From Flavobacterium sp. ENC (GTDB lineage Bacteria > Bacteroidota > Bacteroidia > Flavobacteriales > Flavobacteriaceae), in the NCBI RefSeq assembly GCF_020991415.1, contig NZ_JAJMOY010000002.1, forward strand, positions 372,001 through 436,000: 64,000 nt of DNA. Reading direction: 5' to 3'. A model generated the notes under the pieces. The model had not been told where the DNA came from, did not search any database, and was given only the letters and a program-made list of their open reading frames with translations. A program made the translations under genes and the position numbers. Positions 1 to 8,136 of this stretch are shown here, in pieces. Numbering within the stretch: position 1 is the first letter of the stretch; every line of letters begins with the position of its first letter.

Positions 1-2
1 AT

Positions 3-1436
3 GATTATACCTACGATGCCAATGGCAATCTCATTACCGACAAGAATAAAAAAATCACGGCGATTACCTACAACCATCTTAACTTACCCACTAAGATTAC
101 CTTTGGTACGACCGGCCATATTGCGTACATTTACAATGCAAGTGGTCAGAAAACAGGAAAAACAGTTTTTAAAGCGGGAACCGTAGTTCGGAAACCCAGT
201 ACAACGATCACGGATTATTTGCAGGGAGGATTTCAATACAGTGCGTTGAATTCCAAAATATTCACGCTTGATTTTTTCCCCACCGCCGAGGGCTATGTAC
301 AACCTTCGGGAAGTTCTTACGAGTATGTTTATCAATACAAAGATCACTTGGGAAATGTGAGATTGAGTTACAGTGATAAGGATAATAATGGCATTGTAAA
401 CAATACCGAAATTATTGAAGAAAACAACTATTACCCTTTTGGGTTGACACATAAGGGGTATAATTCTTTGGTTACTTCTTCTAATTCGGGTCAAAAGTAT
501 AAGTATAATGGGAAAGAGCTGCAAGATGAGTTTTGGCTTAATATGTATGATTATGGTGCACGTAATTACGACCCTGCTTTAGGTAGATGGAATGTTATGG
601 ATGGTAAAGGAGAATTATATTTTAGTTATTCACCATATGTATATGCTTCTAATACACCTATTCAAGCTGTTGACCCCGATGGTAATCTTGTAATTTTTAT
701 AAATGGGATGCATGGAGGAGAAGGTGGTAAAACTGATTATTGGAGAACTTATGAAGATATCAGATATATGTCTGGAACAAATAGTTTTTTAGGTTTCAAA
801 TGGAATTCATATGGAAAATATAGAAGAGAAACTTCTGCTTTTGACAGTTCTATAATGAATCAACTTGGAGACCAAAAGGCTATTTACAGGGATGGTGCAA
901 TTGGTGGCACTAGGAATATTATTAATCAATATGGTACAATTGGTAGTAATATTTATGCTTCTGATAGAATAGCAGGCGGATATAGTCAAGGAAAAAAGGA
1001 TGCTAAAACTATTATTGAAAATTTAGCAAGAGATAAGACTTCGGGCGAGATAGTTGAGACTATTAAAATTATCACTCATAGTATGGGTGGTGCTTATGGT
1101 AAAGGATATATAAAAGCCCTTAGAGATTATATAAGAACATTGCCTAAAGAACTCCAGTCTCAGATAAAAATTTCTCTAGTTGCTGATTTTGATCCTTTTC
1201 AAGCAGGTGATTTGGATGCAGGAAATAGTACTCCAACCTTTCAATTCGTTCATGTTGGAAATAAAAATATTTTAGGAATGGGATGGCTAGCAAATGAAGA
1301 GGAAAATGGGAATGTTAATGTTTATACTAATACAGGAACTAGTAATGATCATTCAATTATGACTTTCTTTAATGACATTAGTAAACTAGCTGAAGGAACA
1401 TATAAATGGAATGGCAATAGCTGGGTAAAACAATAA
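3..1436 (+). CDS. RHS core protein, 3' part, with lipase-like C-terminal toxin domain (partial)
   Basis: The reading frame is open from the first bases of the window (first complete codon at 3), so this is the C-terminal 477 residues of a longer RHS/YD-repeat protein. The first part has YD-type repeats, the 'KDHLGNVRLSY' block and the conserved core 'KYNGKELQDE...LGRW', ending near 'VDPDGN'. The variable tip follows. It contains 'IITHSMGGAYG', a serine-hydrolase nucleophile elbow (G/T-H-S-M-G). Later Asp ('ADFDPF') and His ('NDHSIM') residues could complete a Ser-Asp-His triad. Inferred role: a lipase/phospholipase-like polymorphic toxin delivered by the RHS shell. The immunity candidate starts 7 bp after the stop. 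The tip's codons are more AT-rich than the core, as expected for a swapped tip. Confidence is high for RHS and moderate for the lipase activity. Confidence 0.85.
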   Translation, partial: DYTYDANGNLITDKNKKITAITYNHLNLPTKITFGTTGHIAYIYNASGQKTGKTVFKAGTVVRKPSTTITDYLQGGFQYSALNSKIFTLDFFPTAEGYVQPSGSSYEYVYQYKDHLGNVRLSYSDKDNNGIVNNTEIIEENNYYPFGLTHKGYNSLVTSSNSGQKYKYNGKELQDEFWLNMYDYGARNYDPALGRWNVMDGKGELYFSYSPYVYASNTPIQAVDPDGNLVIFINGMHGGEGGKTDYWRTYEDIRYMSGTNSFLGFKWNSYGKYRRETSAFDSSIMNQLGDQKAIYRDGAIGGTRNIINQYGTIGSNIYASDRIAGGYSQGKKDAKTIIENLARDKTSGEIVETIKIITHSMGGAYGKGYIKALRDYIRTLPKELQSQIKISLVADFDPFQAGDLDAGNSTPTFQFVHVGNKNILGMGWLANEEENGNVNVYTNTGTSNDHSIMTFFNDISKLAEGTYKWNGNSWVKQ

Positions 1437-1443
1437 AGTAATT

Positions 1444-2106
1444 ATGAAAACAAAAATAGTTCTATATAGTGTCGTTTCAGTAATTATTATCGCTGTATTT
1501 ATATATTTTAAAAATATATTTGGATGGTTAGAATTTAGAAGTAATAATTATACGAAGAAAGAATTTAAATCATTGGTAGAAGTTTCTAAAAAAGAGTATT
1601 CTGAAGACAGCTTGATTCTCGTATCAATAATTAGGGCCAGGATAAATAGCCATAAAGAGCCATACAATAATGCTATTATCATAAATGGAAATAAGGCATT
1701 TATAAATGATACTTTGAACAGAATATATATTGATAGTATTTTTTACAGTCCAAATTTTAATAAAATTGCTTTTTTAGTTATTATTGAAAATGATAATAAA
1801 AAATTATATAAAGGAATTACAAAAAATGAAGCATACAATTTAGAAAGACAAGGCAATTTACCTTACGAGGGTTCACATTTTGACGGTACTAGTTTTATCG
1901 CTAAAAAAAATAATAAAAATTTTGACGTATGCTCTTATGGACATTCTTTCATAAATTCAAAAACCTATAAAGAAAACTCAACTTTATTAAGAGAAGCTTG
2001 TTTAAATCATGTAGTGAAAAACAATAAAAAACAATGTATTTATAATTTTGATGATATACGTTTTTGGAGTTGTGAAGATTGGAATATATTGCTGCCAAAT
2101 AAATAA
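1444..2106 (+). CDS. Membrane-anchored immunity candidate for the lipase-tipped RHS toxin
   Basis: This is a 220-aa protein that I do not recognise. Residues 5-30 form one strongly hydrophobic segment (VLYSVVSVIIIAVFIYF), predicting a single N-terminal membrane anchor with the rest in the periplasm. The remainder is Lys/Asn-rich with four Cys in the last 60 residues (CSYG, EACL, QCIY, SCED), which could pair as disulfides outside the cytoplasm. It starts 7 bp downstream of the RHS toxin stop, the usual place for a cognate immunity gene. A periplasmic anchor would suit a toxin that attacks lipids in the envelope. The function is inferred from position and topology only. Confidence 0.6.
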   Translation: MKTKIVLYSVVSVIIIAVFIYFKNIFGWLEFRSNNYTKKEFKSLVEVSKKEYSEDSLILVSIIRARINSHKEPYNNAIIINGNKAFINDTLNRIYIDSIFYSPNFNKIAFLVIIENDNKKLYKGITKNEAYNLERQGNLPYEGSHFDGTSFIAKKNNKNFDVCSYGHSFINSKTYKENSTLLREACLNHVVKNNKKQCIYNFDDIRFWSCEDWNILLPNK

Positions 2107-2187
2107 TCTAAATTGCGGATTTGTAATCCATGCCCAATGGTGATGGTTTTTATTTTGAAACTTTTATAAAAAATAAGTAATCTAATT

Positions 2188-2392
2188 GAGTATAAGTATA
2201 ATGGAAAGGAGCTCCAAGATGAGCTAGGCTTGGGATGTATGACTTTGGCGCAAGAAGTTATAAATCCAGCACTTGGAAGATAGTTCATATAACTACGCTT
2301 TTAATAATCATATTTTTTTTATCAACAGCGATGGGTTTGAGCCCACTCCTGCGGCACTTGTACAAGCTGCAAAAAAAATATTAAAGAAATAA
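2188..2392 (+). pseudogene. Decayed displaced RHS core/tip fragment
   Basis: Translation in shifting frames gives the RHS core signature: 'EYKYNGKELQDELGL', then 'MYDFGARSY' in another frame, 'NPALGR', and finally 'SYNYAFNN' and 'SDGFEPTPAALVQAAKK' before a stop at 2392. At least two frameshifts and a stop separate these pieces. It matches the core of the intact RHS gene just upstream. This is the expected form of an orphan RHS module: a 3' end displaced when a newer tip was inserted, leaving its own immunity gene (at 2396) behind. It has no start codon or promoter of its own. Confidence 0.75.
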
Positions 2393-2395
2393 AGA

Positions 2396-3031
2396 ATGAA
2401 AAAAGTATATTTATTACTTGTATTAGTTTTAATGGGTCTGAAATGCAATAGTCAAGTAAATAATTTTAAGGATTTAAAAACGGAAATTAAAGTAAAAACC
2501 TTTCCTGTTAAATATGAAAAAGTAATATTGAAAAATATTACTATAAATAAACCGATAATTTCTGATTTGTCATCTCAAAAGTTAATAGAAAAAATTATTT
2601 CAAAAGAATTAGTAAATAGATATTGTGAAGATAAAGATCGGGAATGTAAAATAAATGCAAAATGTGAAGTAGGACATTCTTCTAATGGATTTATAAGTTT
2701 AATGATAATTAGTACTACAATATTTCGCTCTCCACGAGATATTGAATCAATGGATTTTTATAATCTTATACGGCTAAAAAATGAATTGTTTTGGGTGAAA
2801 TTAAATAGAACAAAAGATTTTGAAAATAGGGTGAAAAAAATTTTAGCAGTAAAAAGAACAAACCTTGAATGTAAATATCAATTAAAAGATGTGTTAATGG
2901 ATTTATATTTTAAAGATGGATTATCTTATATAAATATATACAAAGATGAAGTTTGTAATTTATTAATTCCTATAGATTTAAAAAGCTCTGATTTGAAATA
3001 TTTAAAATTAGAAAATAATAAAGTAAAATAG
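2396..3031 (+). CDS. Secreted protein, probable orphan immunity protein
   Basis: This is a 211-aa protein with an N-terminal signal peptide (MKKVYLLLVLVLMGLKCNS). A Cys sits at the end of the hydrophobic stretch, but the residues before it (G-L-K-C) fit a lipobox poorly, so lipidation is uncertain. The mature part is Lys/Ile/Asn-rich, contains Cys pairs ('CEDKDRECKINAKC') and has no family I recognise. It starts 3 bp after the stop of the decayed RHS tip, so it is best read as the immunity gene of that displaced toxin, retained after the toxin decayed. The role is inferred from context. Confidence 0.55.
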   Translation: MKKVYLLLVLVLMGLKCNSQVNNFKDLKTEIKVKTFPVKYEKVILKNITINKPIISDLSSQKLIEKIISKELVNRYCEDKDRECKINAKCEVGHSSNGFISLMIISTTIFRSPRDIESMDFYNLIRLKNELFWVKLNRTKDFENRVKKILAVKRTNLECKYQLKDVLMDLYFKDGLSYINIYKDEVCNLLIPIDLKSSDLKYLKLENNKVK

Positions 3032-3048
3032 TTTTTTTTATTGTTTCT

Positions 3049-3136
3049 GTAATGTACCAGATGTGTTGGGGTTGAATTTCTTTTTATTAGGATTTATGTA
3101 AATTACAAATATGTAAACTTTTTTCAGGACGAGACA
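3049..3136 (+). repeat. End-of-RHS-island repeat, complete copy
   Basis: Two segments of this roughly 90-bp stretch recur elsewhere in the window. The left 21 bp (3049-3069, core CAGATGTGTTGG) recurs at 52461-52481 with one mismatch. The right 24-25 bp (3112-3136, ending CAGGACGAGACA) recurs as a perfect 24-bp inverted copy at 56747-56770. It lies directly after the last gene of the first RHS island. Confidence 0.7.
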
Positions 3137-3177
3137 AGATGATGTACACTAGCGCAACGATAGCACCAGCAAGAGGT

Positions 3178-3199
3178 TTCGACTCCGCTCAGCCTGACA
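3178..3199. repeat. Half-site of dispersed TTCGACTCCGCTCAG repeat
   Basis: The sequence TTCGACTCCGCTCAGCCTGA lies beyond the 3' end of the eCIS cargo operon. The same element, in either orientation, occurs at 11037-11144 (three direct copies plus an inverted one) and 63374-63429 (inverted pair). It is a dispersed intergenic repeat. Only one arm is present here, so it cannot form the hairpin seen at the other sites. Confidence 0.6.
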
Positions 3200-3231
3200 C
3201 CAGGTTTGAATTATACTTAATCAGTTGATTT

Positions 3232-4857
3232 TTATAATTTCCCATTAGCAACTAAGGTATTCAGTTTACCTTCTAATGCAGTTAATCCATCAGAAGAATC
3301 AACATTCATTTGGCTTAAAATGGTGTAGAAATCCGATGTGTGAACAGAACGGTTGGAAGATTTTTCTGCAGCAGCGGCGATTGCAATTTTTCTGACCTCC
3401 TCGAATTGTTTTTTAATTCCTAATCCCTTATTATTTATACTGGTAACTTTTTCCATGATTTTTTTTACACCCGATGGTTTACTGCCATATTTTGTATGTT
3501 CACTCCAATTGGCGTCAGCGATGCGTTTAATAAGTTCAAGGTTCTTTTTCCTGTCGGGTGTTAAGTTGTAGGTAAGAGTATCCCACTTCGTTAAGTCAGT
3601 AGCCATTGATTCTCTGTCCAGTGCTGGTGAAGCAGCATCCAGCCCGCCCATGGCGCCATGAGCAATCCTTTCGGGTAATTTCATTTGGTCTGTAAGGGCT
3701 TTGTCACTGTGTTGATCGATACTGATATTATGCATTTCTTCTTCGTCTGTAAGCTGATTTAGAATGGGTTCACCCCTGTATTTATCAGCAGAAACTCCTG
3801 CCATTCCTTTTAATTTATTGACTACGTGGCCAAGTTCATGATGATTAGCGGCAAACATAGGAGAGGTAAAAGCCTGTATATCTTTTGTAGCGGTATGGCC
3901 GTAATAAATTGGGAGTAAAGTCTGACTTCTTTCCATATTGACTGTTGCATCACCAATTTCTGCCCTTCCGGGGTTTGCTGTGCGTGTATAAGCACCTGTT
4001 GCCTTTGCTTTTATAAATTCACTCAGATTGTTATGATGTTGTGCAAGCAATTCGGCGTCTGCCACTTTATCCCGGCGTTCCGTTTTTTCTCCCAGTGGAT
4101 TATCAATTTCGGGATTTTGCAATCCGGCACTGGGTCCAATGAGAAGTTGATTGATTTCGATATTCCGGTCTCCTAAAAGCTGCATTAATTCTTTAAAACG
4201 ACCCTCGCCGGCTGTGAATTTCATTCCCTGAAGCACATAAGACAGGAATATTTTTTTGTATTTAGCATCCACACCATCACCCAGTGGTGTCTGGTTAATG
4301 AGTCGGTTAAAGAGAGGTTTTAAAGCTTTCGAATCTTTTTGTAAAACCGTATCCAGAAATGTTTTTCTAATGGCTTCATCAGCAATATCAACGTATTCCT
4401 GAACCAGATCAGCCTGAATATTGGTTTGGGCATAACAAGCATCTCTTATTGCCGTTAGTTTCGAACTAACCGCATGAAAGGTTGCCGGAGAATCGTGTTC
4501 ACTAAAATCCTGCAGTAATTTATTTGCTTTTAAGATCAATTGTCTTTCCTCTTCATGCGCTGCTAAAAACTGATGGCCTTTGGCTGCCACGTTTTGTGCA
4601 TTTAAAACCCTTTGTATGACCTGGCGAAAATTAAAGGTTGCTTTTGGCTGAATTGTTTTTTGCCGGCTAAGCATTTTTGCGCCCATGACGTCAGACTGGG
4701 GATCTGGCAGGCCGGTGTTGTTCGCTTTTCGTTGCAGGAGAGAGGCATGGCGATTGTCCTCGAGTACTATTGCCTTATTCTGAACGGTTTTCTTATTCAG
4801 ACTATCTGAAACAGATTGCGTTTTGCTTCTGTTCGTTTTATCTTGAAAATGTTCCAT
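3232..4857 (-). CDS. eCIS cargo: leader + HExxH zincin-like effector lacking DUF4157
   Basis: The chosen start (ATG at 4857, MEHFQDK) aligns with the starts of the neighbouring cargo genes; the upstream in-frame codon at 4890 is TTG and overlaps the previous stop. This gives 541 aa. The N-terminus carries the shared leader ('VLEDNRHASLLQRKANNTGLPDP') but then jumps to 'SDVMGAKML', which in the neighbours lies after DUF4157, so that domain is missing by a clean in-frame deletion. Around residue 340 is 'NHHELGHVVNKLKG' (HExxH), followed about 30 residues later by 'LTDEEEMHN', an acidic stretch that could give the third zinc ligand. The layout resembles NleD-like M91 effector peptidases, but I cannot confirm the family. 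It is the last gene of the eCIS operon. Confidence 0.75.
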   Translation of the reverse strand: MEHFQDKTNRSKTQSVSDSLNKKTVQNKAIVLEDNRHASLLQRKANNTGLPDPQSDVMGAKMLSRQKTIQPKATFNFRQVIQRVLNAQNVAAKGHQFLAAHEEERQLILKANKLLQDFSEHDSPATFHAVSSKLTAIRDACYAQTNIQADLVQEYVDIADEAIRKTFLDTVLQKDSKALKPLFNRLINQTPLGDGVDAKYKKIFLSYVLQGMKFTAGEGRFKELMQLLGDRNIEINQLLIGPSAGLQNPEIDNPLGEKTERRDKVADAELLAQHHNNLSEFIKAKATGAYTRTANPGRAEIGDATVNMERSQTLLPIYYGHTATKDIQAFTSPMFAANHHELGHVVNKLKGMAGVSADKYRGEPILNQLTDEEEMHNISIDQHSDKALTDQMKLPERIAHGAMGGLDAASPALDRESMATDLTKWDTLTYNLTPDRKKNLELIKRIADANWSEHTKYGSKPSGVKKIMEKVTSINNKGLGIKKQFEEVRKIAIAAAAEKSSNRSVHTSDFYTILSQMNVDSSDGLTALEGKLNTLVANGKL

Positions 4858-4886
4858 ACTAATTTCAATTTGTGATGTGCTTTTTA

Positions 4887-6515
4887 TCAACTATTTAATA
4901 AGGCTAAAGCAATTTCTCTAATAACACTGGATTTTTCTAACAGGACTAAAGAGTCCTCATCTTCAGAATCAGTATCATCAGCATCTGATTCTGGTTCGGC
5001 ATCTTCTACATTTTTATCCCCCGCAGCTCCGGTAAATCTTTTTAGAGATAATAATCTGGATTCTAATATTTTGACAAGGTTTACCAGATAATCTTCCGCT
5101 GTTTCTATAGAATCTATTAATAGTTTGATTTGTGCCAGGGATGACTTAGAGATCCATCCATACCCGGTATGATCTCCAAGTAACTCGTGTTCGCCTAATT
5201 TGGTAAAATAGGCCTGACACGCCATACAGGCAACTTTTGTGCCTCCAATTTCTAATATTTTTTGTTTGGTATCACGTATACTGGCAAGTATGGCCGATTC
5301 TGCATGAATATTTTCTTTATTAGTAGGTACGTTCATCTGTTTAGAAGCGTGGGCTCTCGCAAATTTTCTGGAACTGGTTCCGGTCAGACGAAGAGGATTA
5401 CGCTTATGCTCCGTTAGTAAACTTCGGATTATTTTTTGTGCTATAGTATTTTCCGTATCGCCTTTGACTACTTTTATTTTAGCCCTGAAATCTTTCTTAA
5501 CCACATATCTTCCTTTTGCTTTATACCCCATGCTCCGGGCAACGTTTTCAATACCTTTTACTCTTCTCCGAACACTTATCGGGCGAATATTAGCTTTGTA
5601 ATAATCACCTAAAACCATTGCTTTTTTACCTCTGATTTTATTATTGGCATTAGAAGTATTTCCGGAAACATAAATTGATTCTGAAGCGCCCAAAGCCGTT
5701 TTGACCAATGCTGTTTGTATTTCCGGAGTTACGTTATTCTTTTGCATTGCATTTACAAATTCTTTGACCATTGAACTGAAATTGGCTAATCTTGCTTCTT
5801 TTTTTGAAATATCCAAATGGTCTGTAGTAGGAAATGCGCCTACAAAAAAAGCCGGATTCATTGGTGTTGCAGTAGCATCAACACCAAGTTCAGCTTTTAT
5901 TTTATGTATGTTTGCTATTTTTTCATTTGCTTTTTTTATACGTTCGTTCATCTCCTTCATCTGTCGGTCAAATTTCTCTTTGGCGGTTTCCTTATTCCTT
6001 GCATTCTGAACTACATAGGAGTTGGCCGGCTTCTTTTTAAGAACTTTTAATTGTGTACTGTGCGTGGTATTGAGAGCTTTGGCTCCCATAACATCAGCCT
6101 CTTTTTCGAGCCCTTTATCATCGTTTACATTTACTTTACCTTTCATTTGTAAAGTCGGTTTTACCCGTCCTTGTTTTTGCTGTACCACATGCCAGGCTTC
6201 GTGTGGTAAATGTTTTTCCTGTCCGGAAGCGATATGGATGTCGGTTCCCTGTGCATAGGCATGCGCATTAAGTTGTGCAGGTTTGTCGGAGTTGTAATGT
6301 ACTTTAACATCATCCATACTATGGCCGGAAAGATTTTCTATTCCGGACTTTAAGGGGTCGGGCAGTCCGGTATAGTTTGCTTTTCTTTGCAGAATAGAAG
6401 AAGGGCGATTGTCCTGTAATGCTTTTGCTTTATTTTGAATAGGTTTTTCATTCAGGCTATTCGCTACAGCTTGTGTTTTGCTTGTATCTTTTATATCAGT
6501 TGAATGTTGCATCAT
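4887..6515 (-). CDS. eCIS cargo: DUF4157 + deaminase-like toxin domain
   Basis: This is a 542-aa protein. The leader motif ([13 protein letters not shown]) is at residues 33-45. DUF4157, the eCIS-associated core domain, spans about residues 50-148 and has its HEAWH zinc motif at 105-109. A charged linker (170-210) leads into a C-terminal domain with 'HAE' at 404-406 and 'CMAC' at 430-433. The HAE...CxxC pattern is the zinc site of the cytidine deaminase-like superfamily, which includes many polymorphic toxins. The substrate cannot be read from sequence and could be nucleotides, DNA, RNA or protein. An acidic low-complexity stretch ([17 protein letters not shown]) lies near the C-terminus. It is 13 bp from the upstream cargo gene and co-transcribed with it. 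No immunity gene is adjacent, as expected for a weapon aimed at other cell types. Confidence 0.8.
   Translation of the reverse strand: MMQHSTDIKDTSKTQAVANSLNEKPIQNKAKALQDNRPSSILQRKANYTGLPDPLKSGIENLSGHSMDDVKVHYNSDKPAQLNAHAYAQGTDIHIASGQEKHLPHEAWHVVQQKQGRVKPTLQMKGKVNVNDDKGLEKEADVMGAKALNTTHSTQLKVLKKKPANSYVVQNARNKETAKEKFDRQMKEMNERIKKANEKIANIHKIKAELGVDATATPMNPAFFVGAFPTTDHLDISKKEARLANFSSMVKEFVNAMQKNNVTPEIQTALVKTALGASESIYVSGNTSNANNKIRGKKAMVLGDYYKANIRPISVRRRVKGIENVARSMGYKAKGRYVVKKDFRAKIKVVKGDTENTIAQKIIRSLLTEHKRNPLRLTGTSSRKFARAHASKQMNVPTNKENIHAESAILASIRDTKQKILEIGGTKVACMACQAYFTKLGEHELLGDHTGYGWISKSSLAQIKLLIDSIETAEDYLVNLVKILESRLLSLKRFTGAAGDKNVEDAEPESDADDTDSEDEDSLVLLEKSSVIREIALALLNS
6076..6490 (-). repeat. 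Leader/DUF4157-coding repeat, copy A
   Basis: The 5' part of the deaminase-type cargo gene is nearly identical at DNA level to 7628-8040 in the next cargo gene, in the same orientation with an offset of about 1550 bp. Differences are scattered single bases. The similarity stops abruptly at the codons for 'DVMGAKAL', where the C-terminal domains diverge. Confidence 0.75.
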
Positions 6516-6528
6516 TGGTTAAAGTATT

Positions 6529-8064
6529 TTAAACACCAAGTTGTTTTTGAAAATAATGTACGGCTCCGCCAACGAGAGCACCGGTAACCAACGCTGGAAG
6601 TGCCGCCGTTGCCAATGTTGCACCGGCAGCTAATACAATCCCGCCTGCAAGCACTCCGGATATTCCGGAACGTACCACCTGTACAGCAGGGTTAGATGAA
6701 ACGGCTAATTTGCCCAGTTGTTGAAGTAAATAACCACGTAATTCCCATCTTCCTGTTTTAATGTTATGAGATGCTTTTATTAGCCATTTATGATTCGTTT
6801 CGTATCCTTTTAAAATGGTTTTATAGTAATAGTTCATTAATTCCCCTATATTTTGGGTATTCCAAAATAGGGAAGCAGCACCACCATCATCTGTAGCCGC
6901 TAATCTGCCTAAATCAAATAAGAAAGAGCGGGTTAAATCCTTAAGTGCCTGGTCTTTTTCTTTTCCATCTAAATTCTTATCTAAAGAATCTCCGGTAGCT
7001 AAATATAAATCGACATAATGGTCAGATCTGGTACTTTTTCCTCCGGCAAGACTTTTAGCTAAGTTTACGTGGTCAATTTGTCTGGATCTGCCTTTTTTTA
7101 ATTTCGATTCAATGGCATTTGGGTATTTTTCTATTTTTCTGATTTTATTGTTATAACTGACATTGTGATCGTTTTTTACATCTGCAACTTCTAAATTTGC
7201 GTCGCGATTTCCGTTTGTCCTGCCGTTAGCATCATATCCCATTTTTTTGTCGGCAAAAGTATGCACACCTATTTCATGAATAAACATTCCGACTAAGTCT
7301 CCTATAGAAACGTTCTCTAAGTACCATTTGTTTAACTGAACTCCGATATTGCCAGGTTTTCCGGGATGATGTAAGGTTCCCTTATGATGATTCCATGCAG
7401 GAGTTATTTCTCCTGTATTCGTAATTTCAATTGTAATTTCATCGTTTGGAAAATCATTGCTTAAAGCAGTTCTCATTAGTTTTATTAATTTTTTAAGCTT
7501 TTCAATTGTTTTTTTGTTATCTCCTAATTTTTTATCAAATCCATTTTCAGGGTTAATAGTCATTCTTTGAATGATGTCGTTACTTGCAGCATTTTTAAGA
7601 GTTTGGGACTTACCATAAAATTGCAATGCTTTCGCACCCATAACATCAGCCTCTTTTTCGAGCCCTTTATCATCGTTTACATTTACTTTACCTTTCATTT
7701 GCAGAGTCGGTTTTACCCGCCCCTGTTTTTGCTGTACTACATGCCAGGCTTCGTGTGGTAAATGTTTTTCCTGTCCGGAAGCGATATGAATGTCGGTTCC
7801 CTGTGCATACGCGTGTGCCTGAAGCTGGGCAGGTTTGTCGGAGTTATAATGCACTTTGACATCATCGATACTATGGCCGGACAGATTTTCTATTCCGGAC
7901 TTTAATTGGTCGGGAAGGCCGGTATGGTTTGCTTTTCTTTGAAGAATAGAAGCAGGGCGATTGTCCTGTAATGCTTTTGCTTTATTTTGAATGGTTTTCT
8001 CACTCAGACTAGCCGAAACAGCTTGTGTATCGCTTTTGGTTGTTTTATTGAAAGTCTGCTCCAT
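6529..8064 (-). CDS. eCIS cargo: DUF4157 + HEIGVH-motif effector with hydrophobic tail
   Basis: This is a 511-aa protein starting [10 protein letters not shown]. The leader motif ([13 protein letters not shown]) is at about 32-44 and DUF4157 at about 49-147 with HEAWH at 104-108. The C-terminal domain has '[10 protein letters not shown]' near residue 262 followed by '[12 protein letters not shown]'. HEIGVH has one extra residue compared with the HExxH zincin motif, but the local context (buried helix, later Glu/Asp/His) suggests a metal-dependent hydrolase. The last ~50 residues are Gly/Ala/Val-rich and hydrophobic ([20 protein letters not shown]), which could insert into a membrane. No precise family is recognised. 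It sits between two other cargo genes and shares a near-identical N-terminal coding segment with the downstream one. Confidence 0.75.
   Translation of the reverse strand: MEQTFNKTTKSDTQAVSASLSEKTIQNKAKALQDNRPASILQRKANHTGLPDQLKSGIENLSGHSIDDVKVHYNSDKPAQLQAHAYAQGTDIHIASGQEKHLPHEAWHVVQQKQGRVKPTLQMKGKVNVNDDKGLEKEADVMGAKALQFYGKSQTLKNAASNDIIQRMTINPENGFDKKLGDNKKTIEKLKKLIKLMRTALSNDFPNDEITIEITNTGEITPAWNHHKGTLHHPGKPGNIGVQLNKWYLENVSIGDLVGMFIHEIGVHTFADKKMGYDANGRTNGNRDANLEVADVKNDHNVSYNNKIRKIEKYPNAIESKLKKGRSRQIDHVNLAKSLAGGKSTRSDHYVDLYLATGDSLDKNLDGKEKDQALKDLTRSFLFDLGRLAATDDGGAASLFWNTQNIGELMNYYYKTILKGYETNHKWLIKASHNIKTGRWELRGYLLQQLGKLAVSSNPAVQVVRSGISGVLAGGIVLAAGATLATAALPALVTGALVGGAVHYFQKQLGV
7628..8040 (-). 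repeat. Leader/DUF4157-coding repeat, copy B
   Basis: This is the direct-repeat partner of 6076-6490. The two encode the same leader and DUF4157 sequence with only a few amino-acid differences (for example 'HSMDD' against 'HSIDD'). Such a pair is a ready substrate for homologous exchange of C-terminal domains or for deletion of the gene between them. Confidence 0.75.
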
Positions 8065-8136
8065 ATCACATTTTTTAGTGGGTAAACAAAATTCTATTCA
8101 GCTGTTTTTATTGGCTATATAGTTGTGAGTAAAAAA

